Positions 1 to 8,051 are shown, numbered from the stretch's first letter. The stretch is 59,484 bases of DNA from Candidatus Parcubacteria bacterium (GCA_023137175.1 JAGLPU010000021.1:1-59484), one strand, 5' to 3'. Made by a program: numbers and translations. Notes: a model not told the origin generated them from the letters alone.

Positions 1-2
1 GC

Positions 3-944
3 GGATTCAAAGCGATCTATGTTCCGGAAGGCTGTGTTAATAAAGCCAAGGAACTGTCCAAGATCCAAGTGATCTCTCAAGACAAGGAAGCAGATCTTGT
101 TTTAGGCCGTGATGTGGAAGAGGTGATCATTGAATCGCAAGAGTCAGAGAAAAAGGTTGTTGATCATCAAGGAAAGATCCCGGTCATTGTGAAGAACAAG
201 GACTGGACCATTATTCCTTTGGAAAACCTGATCTCCAAAACAAGCAATTTGATTCAATCTGTCCATGACTACAAGGAAGCCAAGCTGGCTTTGGAAACAC
301 TGGAGAAAGGAGCTGACGGCATTCTGCTGGAAACAGCAGACCTTAATGAAATTAAGAAAACAGGCCGTTTGATTGCCGAGACAGAGAATGAGAACTTAAG
401 CCTGGTGGAAGCGGAGATCGACAGGATAGAAGAAGTGGGGATAGGAGACCGAGTGATCATTGATACTTCCAGCATTTTAAAGCCGGGACAAGGTTTGCTG
501 GTGGGAGATTCTTCTTCAGCCATGTTCCTGGTCTATAACGAGAACGTGGAAACCCCTTACTGCGACCCTCGTCCTTTTAGAGTCAATGCCGGGGGAGTCC
601 ATGCGTATATCCGCATGTCGGAAGATAAAACCAAATACATTGGAGAATTAAAGAGCGGAGCAAAAGTATTGGTGGTGGATCAAAAGGGAAACACAGAACA
701 GGTGATCGTCGGCAGAGTAAAGATAGAGAAGCGGCCAATGCTGGTAGTCTTTGCCCATACAGCCGAGAGAAAGATCAGCCTGGTAATGCAGAATGCCGAA
801 ACCATCCGTTTAACGGATAAGGACGGACAGCCTATTTCCGTAACCAAGTTAAAGAAAGGGGACAAAGTAATGGCCTTTTTGCAGGAAGAGGGAGTAGGTA
901 GGCATTTCGGCCAAAAAATAGAAGAAACCATTTTAGAAAAATGA
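3..944 (+). CDS. aroB': 3-dehydroquinate synthase II (archaeal type), 5' truncated by window edge
   Basis: The open frame runs in from the window edge without a stop, so the gene starts upstream; the GTG at 69 is internal, not the start. The visible 313 residues match the archaeal DHQ synthase II family (MJ1249-like, about 360 aa). Visible features include the segment reading KGADGILLET, the HAYI stretch after RPFRVNAGG, and a C-terminal region ending in VGRHFG. In archaea this enzyme oxidatively deaminates and cyclises 2-amino-3,7-dideoxy-D-threo-hept-6-ulosonate to 3-dehydroquinate with NAD, replacing classical AroB. Its stop overlaps the aspartate kinase start (ATGA), so the two are probably translationally coupled. 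This fits, because that enzyme's precursor is built from aspartate semialdehyde. Family call is confident; function is by homology. Confidence 0.85.
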   Translation, partial: GFKAIYVPEGCVNKAKELSKIQVISQDKEADLVLGRDVEEVIIESQESEKKVVDHQGKIPVIVKNKDWTIIPLENLISKTSNLIQSVHDYKEAKLALETLEKGADGILLETADLNEIKKTGRLIAETENENLSLVEAEIDRIEEVGIGDRVIIDTSSILKPGQGLLVGDSSSAMFLVYNENVETPYCDPRPFRVNAGGVHAYIRMSEDKTKYIGELKSGAKVLVVDQKGNTEQVIVGRVKIEKRPMLVVFAHTAERKISLVMQNAETIRLTDKDGQPISVTKLKKGDKVMAFLQEEGVGRHFGQKIEETILEK

Positions 945-2254
945 TCATGAAAAACAAGATAATAGTCAACAAATTCGGCGGAGGGATAATGATCCCAGAG
1001 CATATCAATTTTGCTCAAGAGCATATCAAAGAGCAATTGAACAAAGGCTATCAACCGGTTGTTGTTGTTTCCGCTTTAAAAGGGATCACAGATGATCTAG
1101 TGTCTTTTCTTGCCTGTCCAGGCAGTATTGATCCTTTAATAAGCAAGATCAGAAAAAAACATCTGGGCATGATGAAGGAAACTCCTGAATTCACTGAAAT
1201 TCTGCAAAACCTAAAAGAAGATCTAACAGTGGTTGCCCGTTTCGGCGCCTTGGATATTGTTCAGGATAAAGTTCTTTCTTACGGAGAAAGATTGTCTTGT
1301 TTGTTCTTCTCTCTTTCCCTCCAAGCCAACGGCATTGAAGCCAAAGCGATCAAAGCGGAAGACATTCCCATTGTTACTGATAATGTTCGCTTGAATGCCA
1401 ATATTGATTATTCAGCAGCGAAAAAGAATGTTGAGAAAGCTTTAGAAGATATCAGCTTTGTGCCGGTGATCAGCGGATTCACTGGTAAGGACAATGAGGG
1501 GAATATAACAACATTGGGGAGAGGAGGCACGGATACGACCGCCTGTTTTGTTGGTGCTGCTTTAAAAGCGGAGAAAGTGATCCTTTGGAAAGATACCGAA
1601 GGAGTGTTATCAGCTGATCCGCGCATTGTTCCTCAAGCAATAACAGTCCCCTATATCAGCTACAAAGAAGCCAAGGAATCAGGCAAGATCATTCACAGCA
1701 AAGCTATACAGTATATAGAAGGTCATCAAGTGAACATGGAAATAGCCTATATCAAGGACTATCAGAAGCGCACCTTGGTCGGACCGCAGGATCCCCAAGC
1801 CAAAGGAGTGAAGATCATTGGTTTTAAAAAAGCCTTAACCCTAATGATCGTTACAGACGAGGGAATGGGTGAATATGGTTTCCTTTACGGTATTTCCCAG
1901 ATCTTTAACGAGTATGAGATCAATATGGTTCTGATCCGCAATACTCGTGACAGCCTTCATATTGTGGTAGAAGATAATAACGGGAATTTGGAGAAAAGCC
2001 TGAAAGAGTTAAAGGGAAAGGGTTATCTTGTTAATTCCCAGCCGGTTAATATGGTAACTTTAATAGGAGGTTTTGATTGGGGAACGGTAAGCGAATTCAA
2101 TGATGCTCTGATCAAGATATGTCCTCAGTCACAGATAGGAGCTTTCCCATATAAGGACTGTGTGCGTTTGGAAGCGGTGGTGAAGACCAATGAGATGGAA
2201 AAGGTGATGCTTAAATTTCATAAAATATTCATAGAAGATAATAAAAAAATATGA
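941..2254 (+). CDS. ask: Aspartate kinase
   Basis: Phosphorylates aspartate, the first step towards aspartate semialdehyde. The 437-aa product has an N-terminal kinase signature KFGGG (11-15, a variant of the usual KFGGT/S), SYGERLS (113-119), GRGGTDTT (193-200) and KDTEGVLSADPR (217-228). The C-terminal third, from about residue 290, resembles a pair of ACT regulatory domains. The ATG at 941 overlaps the upstream TGA; a second ATG at 947 is possible. It sits between DHQ synthase II and Asd with 4-nt overlaps on both sides, so the product most likely feeds aromatic synthesis as well as, or instead of, lysine/threonine. No lysine or threonine genes are seen here. Confidence 0.92.
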   Translation: MIMKNKIIVNKFGGGIMIPEHINFAQEHIKEQLNKGYQPVVVVSALKGITDDLVSFLACPGSIDPLISKIRKKHLGMMKETPEFTEILQNLKEDLTVVARFGALDIVQDKVLSYGERLSCLFFSLSLQANGIEAKAIKAEDIPIVTDNVRLNANIDYSAAKKNVEKALEDISFVPVISGFTGKDNEGNITTLGRGGTDTTACFVGAALKAEKVILWKDTEGVLSADPRIVPQAITVPYISYKEAKESGKIIHSKAIQYIEGHQVNMEIAYIKDYQKRTLVGPQDPQAKGVKIIGFKKALTLMIVTDEGMGEYGFLYGISQIFNEYEINMVLIRNTRDSLHIVVEDNNGNLEKSLKELKGKGYLVNSQPVNMVTLIGGFDWGTVSEFNDALIKICPQSQIGAFPYKDCVRLEAVVKTNEMEKVMLKFHKIFIEDNKKI

Positions 2255-3342
2255 AAAAATACAAAGTTGGCGTCTTAGGCGCAACCGGCGTAGTCGGACA
2301 AAACTATATTAAATTATTAAACAACCATCCTTGGTTTGAAGTTGCTTACGTGGCGGGCGCTCCGGACCAAGCCGGGAAAAAATATGAGGAAGCGGTCAAG
2401 GGCAATTGGCAGATGGATATTCCCATTCCCAAGAATATAGCCAGTTTAACAGTGGAAGCGGTCAGCGATGTTGCTAAGGCTCAAGGGAAATGTGATCTTG
2501 TCTTTTCCGCTTTTAACATGCCTAGCAACGAAATGATCAAAGACTACGAAAACCAATATGCTGACATCGGGATTCCGGTTGTTTCCAATACTTCCGCTCA
2601 TCGGTATAGCAAGGATGTCCCCATGCTGATCCCGGAGATCAATGCTAGTCATTTAGAAATGATAAAGATCCAGCAGGAAAATCATTCCCGGAACAAAGGC
2701 TTTGTCATTACTAAGCCGAATTGCAGCTTGCAGAGCTATATCATTCCGATTTACGCTTTAATGCGTGCCGGCTATGAAGTAAAGAAAATGATAATTACCA
2801 CCTTGCAGGCTGTTTCCGGGGGAGGATATCCCGGAGTGTCCAGCTTGGACGTTGTTGATAATGTTAATCCCTACATTGGCGGGGAAGAGGAGAAAACAGA
2901 ACTGGAACCTTTAAAGATATTGGGGAAGATTGAGAACAAAGAATTTGTGGACTTCAAAGAGCTGCAGATCTCCGCCCACTGCAACCGAGTGGCTGTTACT
3001 GACGGACACTTAGCCTGTGTCAGTGTTTTATTCGGAAACAAAAAGCCGAGCAAAGAAGAAGTTCTGGAAATCTGGCAGAATTTCAAATCAGAACCCCAGG
3101 AACTGGATCTGCCTTTTGCTCCCCAGCCCCCAATTCTTTACAATGAAGAGTCTAATCGTCCCCAGCCGAGAAAAGACCGCTACAATGGCAAAGGCATGGC
3201 CGCCACGGTCGGTCGATTAAGAGAGTGTAATGTTTTTGATTATCGATTTGCCTGCTTAAGTCATAATACGATAAGAGGCGCTGCTGGAGGAGCAATTCTG
3301 GGAGCGGAGCTGTTGGTCAAAAAAGGATACATAGTGCTATAA
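2251..3342 (+). CDS. asd: Aspartate-semialdehyde dehydrogenase (archaeal/fungal-type)
   Basis: Reduces aspartyl phosphate to aspartate semialdehyde with NADPH. The 363-aa protein shows the N-terminal Rossmann motif GATGVVGQ (10-17), the catalytic cysteine in KPNCS (Cys158), the SGGGYPGV loop (189-196), and R246/H253 in the segment NRVAVTDGH. Its length and motifs fit the archaeal/fungal branch rather than the E. coli branch. The start overlaps the aspartate kinase stop (ATGA). The final stop codon TAA lies inside the -10 box of the ridA promoter. Confidence 0.92.
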   Translation: MKKYKVGVLGATGVVGQNYIKLLNNHPWFEVAYVAGAPDQAGKKYEEAVKGNWQMDIPIPKNIASLTVEAVSDVAKAQGKCDLVFSAFNMPSNEMIKDYENQYADIGIPVVSNTSAHRYSKDVPMLIPEINASHLEMIKIQQENHSRNKGFVITKPNCSLQSYIIPIYALMRAGYEVKKMIITTLQAVSGGGYPGVSSLDVVDNVNPYIGGEEEKTELEPLKILGKIENKEFVDFKELQISAHCNRVAVTDGHLACVSVLFGNKKPSKEEVLEIWQNFKSEPQELDLPFAPQPPILYNEESNRPQPRKDRYNGKGMAATVGRLRECNVFDYRFACLSHNTIRGAAGGAILGAELLVKKGYIVL

Positions 3343-3343
3343 T
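3335..3343 (+). promoter_or_regulatory. Extended -10 promoter for ridA (leaderless position)
   Basis: TG-C-TATAAT is a perfect extended -10 element. The box ends 7 nt before the ridA ATG at 3350, so the transcript would begin at the start codon. It overlaps the last codons of asd. No good -35 box is seen; the nearest, TTGGTC at 3313, is 19 nt away. Confidence 0.6.
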
Positions 3344-3349
3344 ACAAAT

Positions 3350-3724
3350 ATGAAGAAGATAATATCTACAGACAAAGCTCCTCAGGCCATCGGCCCTTAT
3401 TCGCAAGCCATAGAAACAGGAAACCTTGTTTTCTGTTCCGGCCAGATCCCTTTAACTTCGGAAGGCAATTTAGTTGAGGAGGATATCAGCGAACAAACCA
3501 AGCAAGTAATGGAGAACTTAAAAGCGATTCTTCAGTCTGCCGGGTTGGAACTGGACAATATAGTGAAGGCCACTATTTATTTAACTGACATTAACAATTT
3601 TCAAACAGTTAATAAGATATACGGCCAATACTTTGAAACCGAACCGCCGGCCAGAGCAGTGATTCAAGCAGCCGCCTTACCCAAGGGAGTGGAAATAGAA
3701 ATAGAGGCCGTTGCTGCTCGGTAG
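3350..3724 (+). CDS. ridA: RidA family enamine/imine deaminase
   Basis: Hydrolyses reactive enamine/imine intermediates to keto acids and ammonia. The 124-aa length is standard. Visible are the N-terminal IGPYSQA motif (14-20), the conserved FCSGQIPL strand (28-35), and the active-site arginine R102 within ARAVIQAA, followed by VEIEIEAVA. It lies 7 nt after asd with its own extended -10 promoter. The DHQ synthase II reaction passes through an imine, so a RidA here may assist that route; this is inference, since RidA usually protects against 2-aminoacrylate. Confidence 0.92.
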   Translation: MKKIISTDKAPQAIGPYSQAIETGNLVFCSGQIPLTSEGNLVEEDISEQTKQVMENLKAILQSAGLELDNIVKATIYLTDINNFQTVNKIYGQYFETEPPARAVIQAAALPKGVEIEIEAVAAR

Positions 3725-3740
3725 CTTATTAATTTATAAT
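3711..3740 (+). promoter_or_regulatory. Sigma-70-like promoter, TTGCTG-N18-TATAAT
   Basis: TTGCTG at 3711-3716 and TATAAT at 3735-3740. The predicted start is near 3747, only about two bases before the ATG at 3749, another (near-)leaderless arrangement. Confidence 0.5.
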
Positions 3741-3748
3741 TCAATATT

Positions 3749-4150
3749 ATGGAAATTGTAATTTGTGGAAGTATGGCTTTTGCCAAAGAAATGCTTGAGA
3801 TCAAGCAGAAATTAGAAGAGCAAAATCATATTGTTATAGTTCCCACTAATACGGATAAATATGCCAATGGCACTATTGATGCTGAAAACAAATGGGAAAA
3901 AATAGAGCTTGATGTTATTTCCGCTTATTTTAAAAAGATCAAAAAAACTGATGCAATTTTGATTATCAACAAAGACAAGGATAACATCAAGAATTATGTT
4001 GGTGGAAATGGTCTAATTGAGATGGCTTTTGCTCATGTCTTGGATAAAAAAGTATTCTTGCTTAATCCTATCCCGCAAATGAGTTATTCTGATGAAATTG
4101 AAGCTATGAAGCCAATTGTTCTTAATAATGATTTAAGTAAAATTCAGTAA
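3749..4150 (+). CDS. Small Rossmann-like protein, nucleoside 2-deoxyribosyltransferase-like
   Basis: 133 aa, not assigned with certainty. It opens with a strand and CGSMAF motif, then alternates predicted helices and strands, and near the C-terminus reads GGNGLIEMAFAHVLDKKVFL. That pattern (glycine-rich N-terminal motif plus a late EMAFA helix) resembles nucleoside 2-deoxyribosyltransferase/TIR-like small Rossmann proteins that bind nucleotides. No catalytic role can be claimed. It starts a run of small enzymes (pyrophosphatase, MBL hydrolase, NUDIX) suggesting nucleotide housekeeping. Composition is strongly AT-rich, unlike the aromatic operon before it. Confidence 0.5.
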   Translation: MEIVICGSMAFAKEMLEIKQKLEEQNHIVIVPTNTDKYANGTIDAENKWEKIELDVISAYFKKIKKTDAILIINKDKDNIKNYVGGNGLIEMAFAHVLDKKVFLLNPIPQMSYSDEIEAMKPIVLNNDLSKIQ

Positions 4151-4219
4151 AAAAGAATTAGGCAAAATAATGCTTTTTAAACACAATATTATAATTATTC
4201 TTTAATTTATTTTCAACAT

Positions 4220-4564
4220 ATGAGTTATTCAACCCAATTTTTAGACAAAATAGTTACAGTTAAAATGGATAGGCCCATGGGAACACGGCATCCAGAATTT
4301 CCTAATCTCTATTATATCCAAAACTATGGATACATTCCTGGGGTTCCAGCTCCGGATGGAGATGATTTAGATGCATATGTGCTGGGAGCTCTTGGACCGC
4401 TTAAGGAATTCACCGGAAAATGTATTGCCGTGATACACAGAACCAATGACGAAGACGATAAGCTCATCGTGGTGCCAGAAGGAATTTCATATACGGACGA
4501 TCAAATAAGAGCGATGACAGAATTTCAAGAAAAGTATTTTGAATCATTTATTATTAGAAAATAA
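4220..4564 (+). CDS. ppa: Inorganic pyrophosphatase (short family I form)
   Basis: Hydrolyses pyrophosphate, pulling biosynthetic reactions forward. The 114-aa protein has a RPMGTRHPEF segment, the substrate-loop-like tyrosines in YYIQNYGYIPGVPAPDGDD, and the metal-binding signature DGDDLDAYVLG (47-57), which matches the family I pattern D-x-D-x-x-D. Typical bacterial PPases are about 170-180 aa, so this is a shortened version lacking parts of the N- and C-terminal shell, a form seen in reduced genomes. TATAAT at 4190-4195 could start an 18-nt leader. Confidence 0.75.
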   Translation: MSYSTQFLDKIVTVKMDRPMGTRHPEFPNLYYIQNYGYIPGVPAPDGDDLDAYVLGALGPLKEFTGKCIAVIHRTNDEDDKLIVVPEGISYTDDQIRAMTEFQEKYFESFIIRK

Positions 4565-4568
4565 GATT

Positions 4569-5231
4569 ATGAAAATTACCCGTTTTGCTCAATCATGTAT
4601 TTTAATTGAAACAAACAATAAAAGGATTCTTATTGATCCGGGATGTCTTCAATATGAAGAATCATATCCCGATAACGAATGGAATAACATTGATGTTCTT
4701 TTGGTCACTCATAAACATGAAGACCATTGTCATGTTGCTGCTATCAAGGAGATCGCGAAAGATCCAAAAACACAGTTCCATACAACTAAAGAAGTTGCTG
4801 AAGCTTACTCGGAACTTTCTCCAAAGATAATCAAAGTTGATGATGTTTTAACTTTTGGCGATATTGAAATTGAAGTAGTTAAAGCGGTGCATGGATTTTT
4901 ACCCTACCTGAAGGGCGGGAAAGAAATCAAGGAGAATATAGGCTATATTATAGACGATGGAGAAAAAAGAATATATTTTACCGGAGATACAATTTGTTTT
5001 GATAATGATTATAAATGTGATATATTAATAGCTCCTGTTTGCGGCCATGGGTTAGTTATGGATCCTTTTGCAGCTTCCTTTTTTGCCAAAGAAACAGGCG
5101 CACAATTAATTATTCCGGTGCATTATGACCATCCGAAACATCCTGCTGATTTCAAACAAGTAGAGAAAGACTTCAAAAACCAGGGTTTAAACTTTAAATT
5201 TTTAAAAATTAGAGAAAGTGTTGAAGTTTAA
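4569..5231 (+). CDS. Metallo-beta-lactamase fold hydrolase (UlaG/UPF0173-like)
   Basis: A 220-aa MBL-fold enzyme. The zinc-binding motif reads THKHEDHCH, with later ligands in YFTGDT and a terminal PVHYDHP motif. The short N-terminal strand IETNNKRILIDPG is characteristic of the UlaG-like (L-ascorbate-6-phosphate lactonase-like) branch. The ATG at 4569, just after the ppa stop, is chosen over an upstream TTG at 4539 that would overlap ppa by 26 nt and adds no conserved residues. Substrate unknown. It is followed 2 nt later by a NUDIX gene. Confidence 0.8.
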   Translation: MKITRFAQSCILIETNNKRILIDPGCLQYEESYPDNEWNNIDVLLVTHKHEDHCHVAAIKEIAKDPKTQFHTTKEVAEAYSELSPKIIKVDDVLTFGDIEIEVVKAVHGFLPYLKGGKEIKENIGYIIDDGEKRIYFTGDTICFDNDYKCDILIAPVCGHGLVMDPFAASFFAKETGAQLIIPVHYDHPKHPADFKQVEKDFKNQGLNFKFLKIRESVEV

Positions 5232-5233
5232 CT

Positions 5234-5644
5234 ATGGGCAATACGCCAAATTGTTTTTACAGGATAAACATTAAAGCTCTTGTCCTTGATAAAGAGAAAA
5301 GGTTCTTATTGACCAAAGAAGACAATGGTTTTTGGGAGCTTCCCGCCGGCGGCATGGAATTTAAGGAAAAACCTCAAGAATGCCCGAAGAGAGAAATTAT
5401 GGAAGAGATGGGAATTCAAACCACTTTTATTACCGAAAAACCGGCATACTTTCTGACTGCGGTAGGTATGAGCGGAATTTGGGTTTCAAATGTGATCTAT
5501 TTAACCCGTCTTAAAGATCTGAACTTTACTCCATCAAGAGAGTGTGTCGAAACAAAGTTTTTCACCAAAGAAGAGGCCGGCCAAAAAGATATTTATCGCA
5601 GCGTGCAAGAGTTTATTAAATTATATGATCCTAATGATCATTAA
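5234..5644 (+). CDS. NUDIX hydrolase
   Basis: A 136-aa hydrolase of nucleoside-diphosphate-linked substrates. The Nudix box is intact: G-x5-E-x7-REIMEEMG, around residues 37-59, preceded by FWELPAGGMEF. It sits 2 nt downstream of the MBL hydrolase and 9 nt upstream of a tRNA-binding protein, so it is probably part of one transcript. Substrate cannot be predicted; sanitation of oxidised nucleotides is common for this family. Confidence 0.85.
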   Translation: MGNTPNCFYRINIKALVLDKEKRFLLTKEDNGFWELPAGGMEFKEKPQECPKREIMEEMGIQTTFITEKPAYFLTAVGMSGIWVSNVIYLTRLKDLNFTPSRECVETKFFTKEEAGQKDIYRSVQEFIKLYDPNDH

Positions 5645-5653
5645 GCTAAATTT

Positions 5654-5980
5654 ATGACAATTATATTTGATGATTTTAAAAAACTTGAAATTAAAATTGG
5701 CAAAGTAATCTCTGCTGAAAAAGTTCCTGATGCAGATAAACTGATTAAGTTTGTTTTTGATCTGGGAATGGAAGAACGTCAAATTCTGGCCGGGATAGCA
5801 GAAGCTTTCCCAGACCCTTCCGTGTTAGTTGGTAAAGAAATGCCGATTTTGGTGAATATTGAGCCGAGAAAGATCAGAGGATATGAAAGCCAAGGAATGG
5901 TTATGGTGGCAATAGCTGATGATAAGCCGATTCTTTTACAACCGGAAACAGAAGTTCCTCCGGGAAGCGTTATTCGTTAA
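5654..5980 (+). CDS. Stand-alone tRNA-binding OB-fold protein (MetRS C-terminal/Trbp111-like)
   Basis: 108 aa, made of a single tRNA_bind OB domain. It has the motif FKKLEIKIGKVISAEKVPDADKL near the N-terminus, VNIEPRKIRGYESQGMVM in the middle and a C-terminal PPGSVIR. This is the domain fused to the C-terminus of many methionyl-tRNA synthetases; free versions act as dimeric tRNA-binding factors. A second, different stand-alone copy (CsaA) lies at 8085, so the window has two paralogous OB tRNA binders. Confidence 0.85.
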   Translation: MTIIFDDFKKLEIKIGKVISAEKVPDADKLIKFVFDLGMEERQILAGIAEAFPDPSVLVGKEMPILVNIEPRKIRGYESQGMVMVAIADDKPILLQPETEVPPGSVIR

Positions 5981-5993
5981 GAAGTTTTAAATT

Positions 5994-6635
5994 ATGATGC
6001 CAGACTACATTTTATTTGATTTGGATGGCACATTAACAGATTCAAAGCCTGGAGTTACAAAATCCATTCAATATTCATTATCAAAGTTTGGAATAGAAGT
6101 TGCTGATTTAGATGAGTTGACTAAGTTTATAGGACCATCATTCCGTGAATCGCTTATGGTATGGTATGGGTTTTCCGAAAAAGATTTAAAATTAGCAATT
6201 AAGTATTATCATGAACATTTTAAAGAAAAAGGAATGTTTGATAATTCTCCATATTCCAATATTGATAAAACGCTCACAGCGTTAAAGGAAAAAGGAAAGA
6301 AGCTCGCAGTGGCTACTTTAAAGCCGACAGTATTCGCGGATCAAATCTTGGACCATTTTGATTTATCTCATTATTTTGAGCATATAATCGGTTCCGATTT
6401 AAACGGCCAGTTTTTTGGCAAAAAGGAAATAATCGGCGAGTGCATAAAAAGGTTTAACGAACCTAACAAAGAAAAGTATATAATGGTAGGCGACACAAAA
6501 TATGATATTCTCGGAGCTAAAGAAGCGGGAATTAGTTCAGTTGGAGTTCTTTATGGTTATGGATTAAAAGAAGACCTGATCAATGCCGGCGCGGATTGTC
6601 TTGTATCAAGCCATGAGGATATATTAGAATTATAG
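5994..6635 (+). CDS. gph: HAD-superfamily phosphatase (phosphoglycolate phosphatase-like)
   Basis: A 213-aa HAD hydrolase. The catalytic motif I DLDGTLTDS contains the nucleophile and acid/base aspartates, motif II is in LAVATLKPT, and motif IV is MVGDTKYDILGAKEAG. A helical cap domain lies between motifs I and II, as in Gph/PGMB. Start is ATG 5994 or the adjacent ATG 5997. Likely dephosphorylates 2-phosphoglycolate or a related small sugar phosphate; the specific substrate is uncertain. Confidence 0.8.
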   Translation: MMPDYILFDLDGTLTDSKPGVTKSIQYSLSKFGIEVADLDELTKFIGPSFRESLMVWYGFSEKDLKLAIKYYHEHFKEKGMFDNSPYSNIDKTLTALKEKGKKLAVATLKPTVFADQILDHFDLSHYFEHIIGSDLNGQFFGKKEIIGECIKRFNEPNKEKYIMVGDTKYDILGAKEAGISSVGVLYGYGLKEDLINAGADCLVSSHEDILEL

Positions 6636-6671
6636 GGCAATAAAAACTTTAAATATCTATTAAAATATACA

Positions 6672-7751
6672 ATGGCCAACACTTTGGGAAAAAACTTTAA
6701 GATCACCACTTTCGGGGAAAGCCATGGAAAATGTGTCGGAGTGATCATTGAAGGCTGCCCAGCCGGACTGAAGCTTGATCTAAATGAGATCCAAAAAGAA
6801 GTTAATAAAAGAAAGCCCGGACAAAGTGCTTTAACCACTCAAAGGAAAGAACAAGACAGAGTTGAAGTTTTGTCAGGATCACTTAATGGAGTTACTACCG
6901 GCGCTCCTATTTGCTTGATGGTTTTTAATAAGGACATTGATTCCTCAAAATATGAAGTAATAAAAAGGCTGCCTCGGCCGGGTCATTCAGATATGCCCGC
7001 TTTTTTTAAGTATCATGGATCCAATGACTGGAGAGGAGGAGGCATATTTTCCGGAAGGCTGACTTTAAGCTATGTAATGGCCGGAGTCGTGGCCAAAGAG
7101 ATCTTAAAAAAAAGCAATATTGAGATCTTGGCCCAGACGATCCAGATAGGGAAAATAAAAGCAAGAGAAATGCCAGTCGAAGAGATTAGGGAGAACAAGG
7201 AAAAAACCTTGGTCAGATGCGCTGATCTGACAGCGGCCGAAAAAATGGAAGAATTGATCTTAGAAGTAAAAGAACAAGGAGATAGTGTGGGAGGTATTAT
7301 AGAATGTTTGGCTTTGAATGTGCCCGTAGGCTTTGGCGAGCCTATTTGCGACAGTTTGGAAAGCGAGCTGTCCAAAGCTATCTTTTCTATTCCAGCGATC
7401 AAGGGGATAGAGTTTGGCTTGGGATTTAAAATGGTTGAGCTTAAGGGTTCGAAAAATAACGATGAGTTTTCTTTAGAGAGGGAAAAGATTATTACCAAGA
7501 CCAACAACTGCGGGGGAATTCTCGGGGGGATCTTCAATGGCATGCCTATTGTCTTCAGGGTAGTGATCAAGTCGACTTCTTCTATTTCCCTGCCCCAGGA
7601 AACAATAAATTTAGAAACAAAGAGCAAAGAAATATTAAAAACTGAAGGAAGACACGATCCTTGCATAGTTTCCAGAGCAGTTCCGGTGGTGGAGTCGATC
7701 ACAGCCGTTGTCTTGGCTGATCTGGGAATGCAAGGAGGGTTTATAACATGA
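6672..7751 (+). CDS. aroC: Chorismate synthase
   Basis: Converts EPSP to chorismate, the last shikimate step, using reduced FMN. At 359 aa it is full length. Signature segments include the N-terminal TFGESHGKCVGVIIEGCPAG, RPGHSDMPAFFKY, a central GGRLTLSY-like SGRLTLSYVMAGVVAKEIL, and C-terminal RHDPCIVSRAVPVVES. Its last codon overlaps the start of the broken aroA (ATGA). The gene is visibly more GC-rich and GATC-rich than its neighbours on the 5' side, like the DHQS-ask-asd operon, suggesting the aromatic genes share a history. A TAAAAT box at 6661-6666 lies 6 nt before the ATG. Confidence 0.95.
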   Translation: MANTLGKNFKITTFGESHGKCVGVIIEGCPAGLKLDLNEIQKEVNKRKPGQSALTTQRKEQDRVEVLSGSLNGVTTGAPICLMVFNKDIDSSKYEVIKRLPRPGHSDMPAFFKYHGSNDWRGGGIFSGRLTLSYVMAGVVAKEILKKSNIEILAQTIQIGKIKAREMPVEEIRENKEKTLVRCADLTAAEKMEELILEVKEQGDSVGGIIECLALNVPVGFGEPICDSLESELSKAIFSIPAIKGIEFGLGFKMVELKGSKNNDEFSLEREKIITKTNNCGGILGGIFNGMPIVFRVVIKSTSSISLPQETINLETKSKEILKTEGRHDPCIVSRAVPVVESITAVVLADLGMQGGFIT

Positions 7752-8041
7752 TAGAAATTTTATCTTTATCTCATCAAGTACAAGCAAAAATAGAAGCTCC
7801 GCCATCAAAAAGCCACACCTTAAGAGTTCTTTTTACAGCCGGCCTTGGTGTCCAAGGCGGTTTACAACTCCGCGGAGCGGAAATAGAAGGCTACAACGAT
7901 CACAGGATAGCTATGGCTTTTAGCACTTTGGGACTGAAAGTTCCAGGAATGATAATAAAAGACGAAAAATGCGTGGAAAAGTCTTTTGTTAACTTTTATG
8001 AAGTTTTTCAAAAAATTGGCGGCCAGACAAAACCTTGTTGA
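7748..8041 (+). pseudogene. aroA: Internally deleted EPSP synthase remnant
   Basis: Only 97 aa against about 420-430 for the family. The first ~35 residues are the EPSPS N-terminus (AKIEAPPSKSHTLRVLFTAGL, the PEP/shikimate-binding lysine motif). The rest is the EPSPS C-terminus (RGAEIEGYNDHRIAMAF, the DHRIAMA signature, then KCVEKSF). Roughly 330 central residues, including most of both domains, are missing while the frame is kept. The join near 7842-7858 contains a perfect 7-bp inverted repeat (GCCTTGG-TGT-CCAAGGC). It cannot be active as EPSPS. It is translationally coupled to aroC. Alternatives are an assembly collapse or a retained small protein of new function. Confidence 0.8.
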
Positions 8042-8051
8042 ACCATGATGC

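Noticed and set aside
7070-7702. 210-codon minus-strand frame inside aroC
   Set aside because: Shadow frame of chorismate synthase, low complexity, no recognisable domain.
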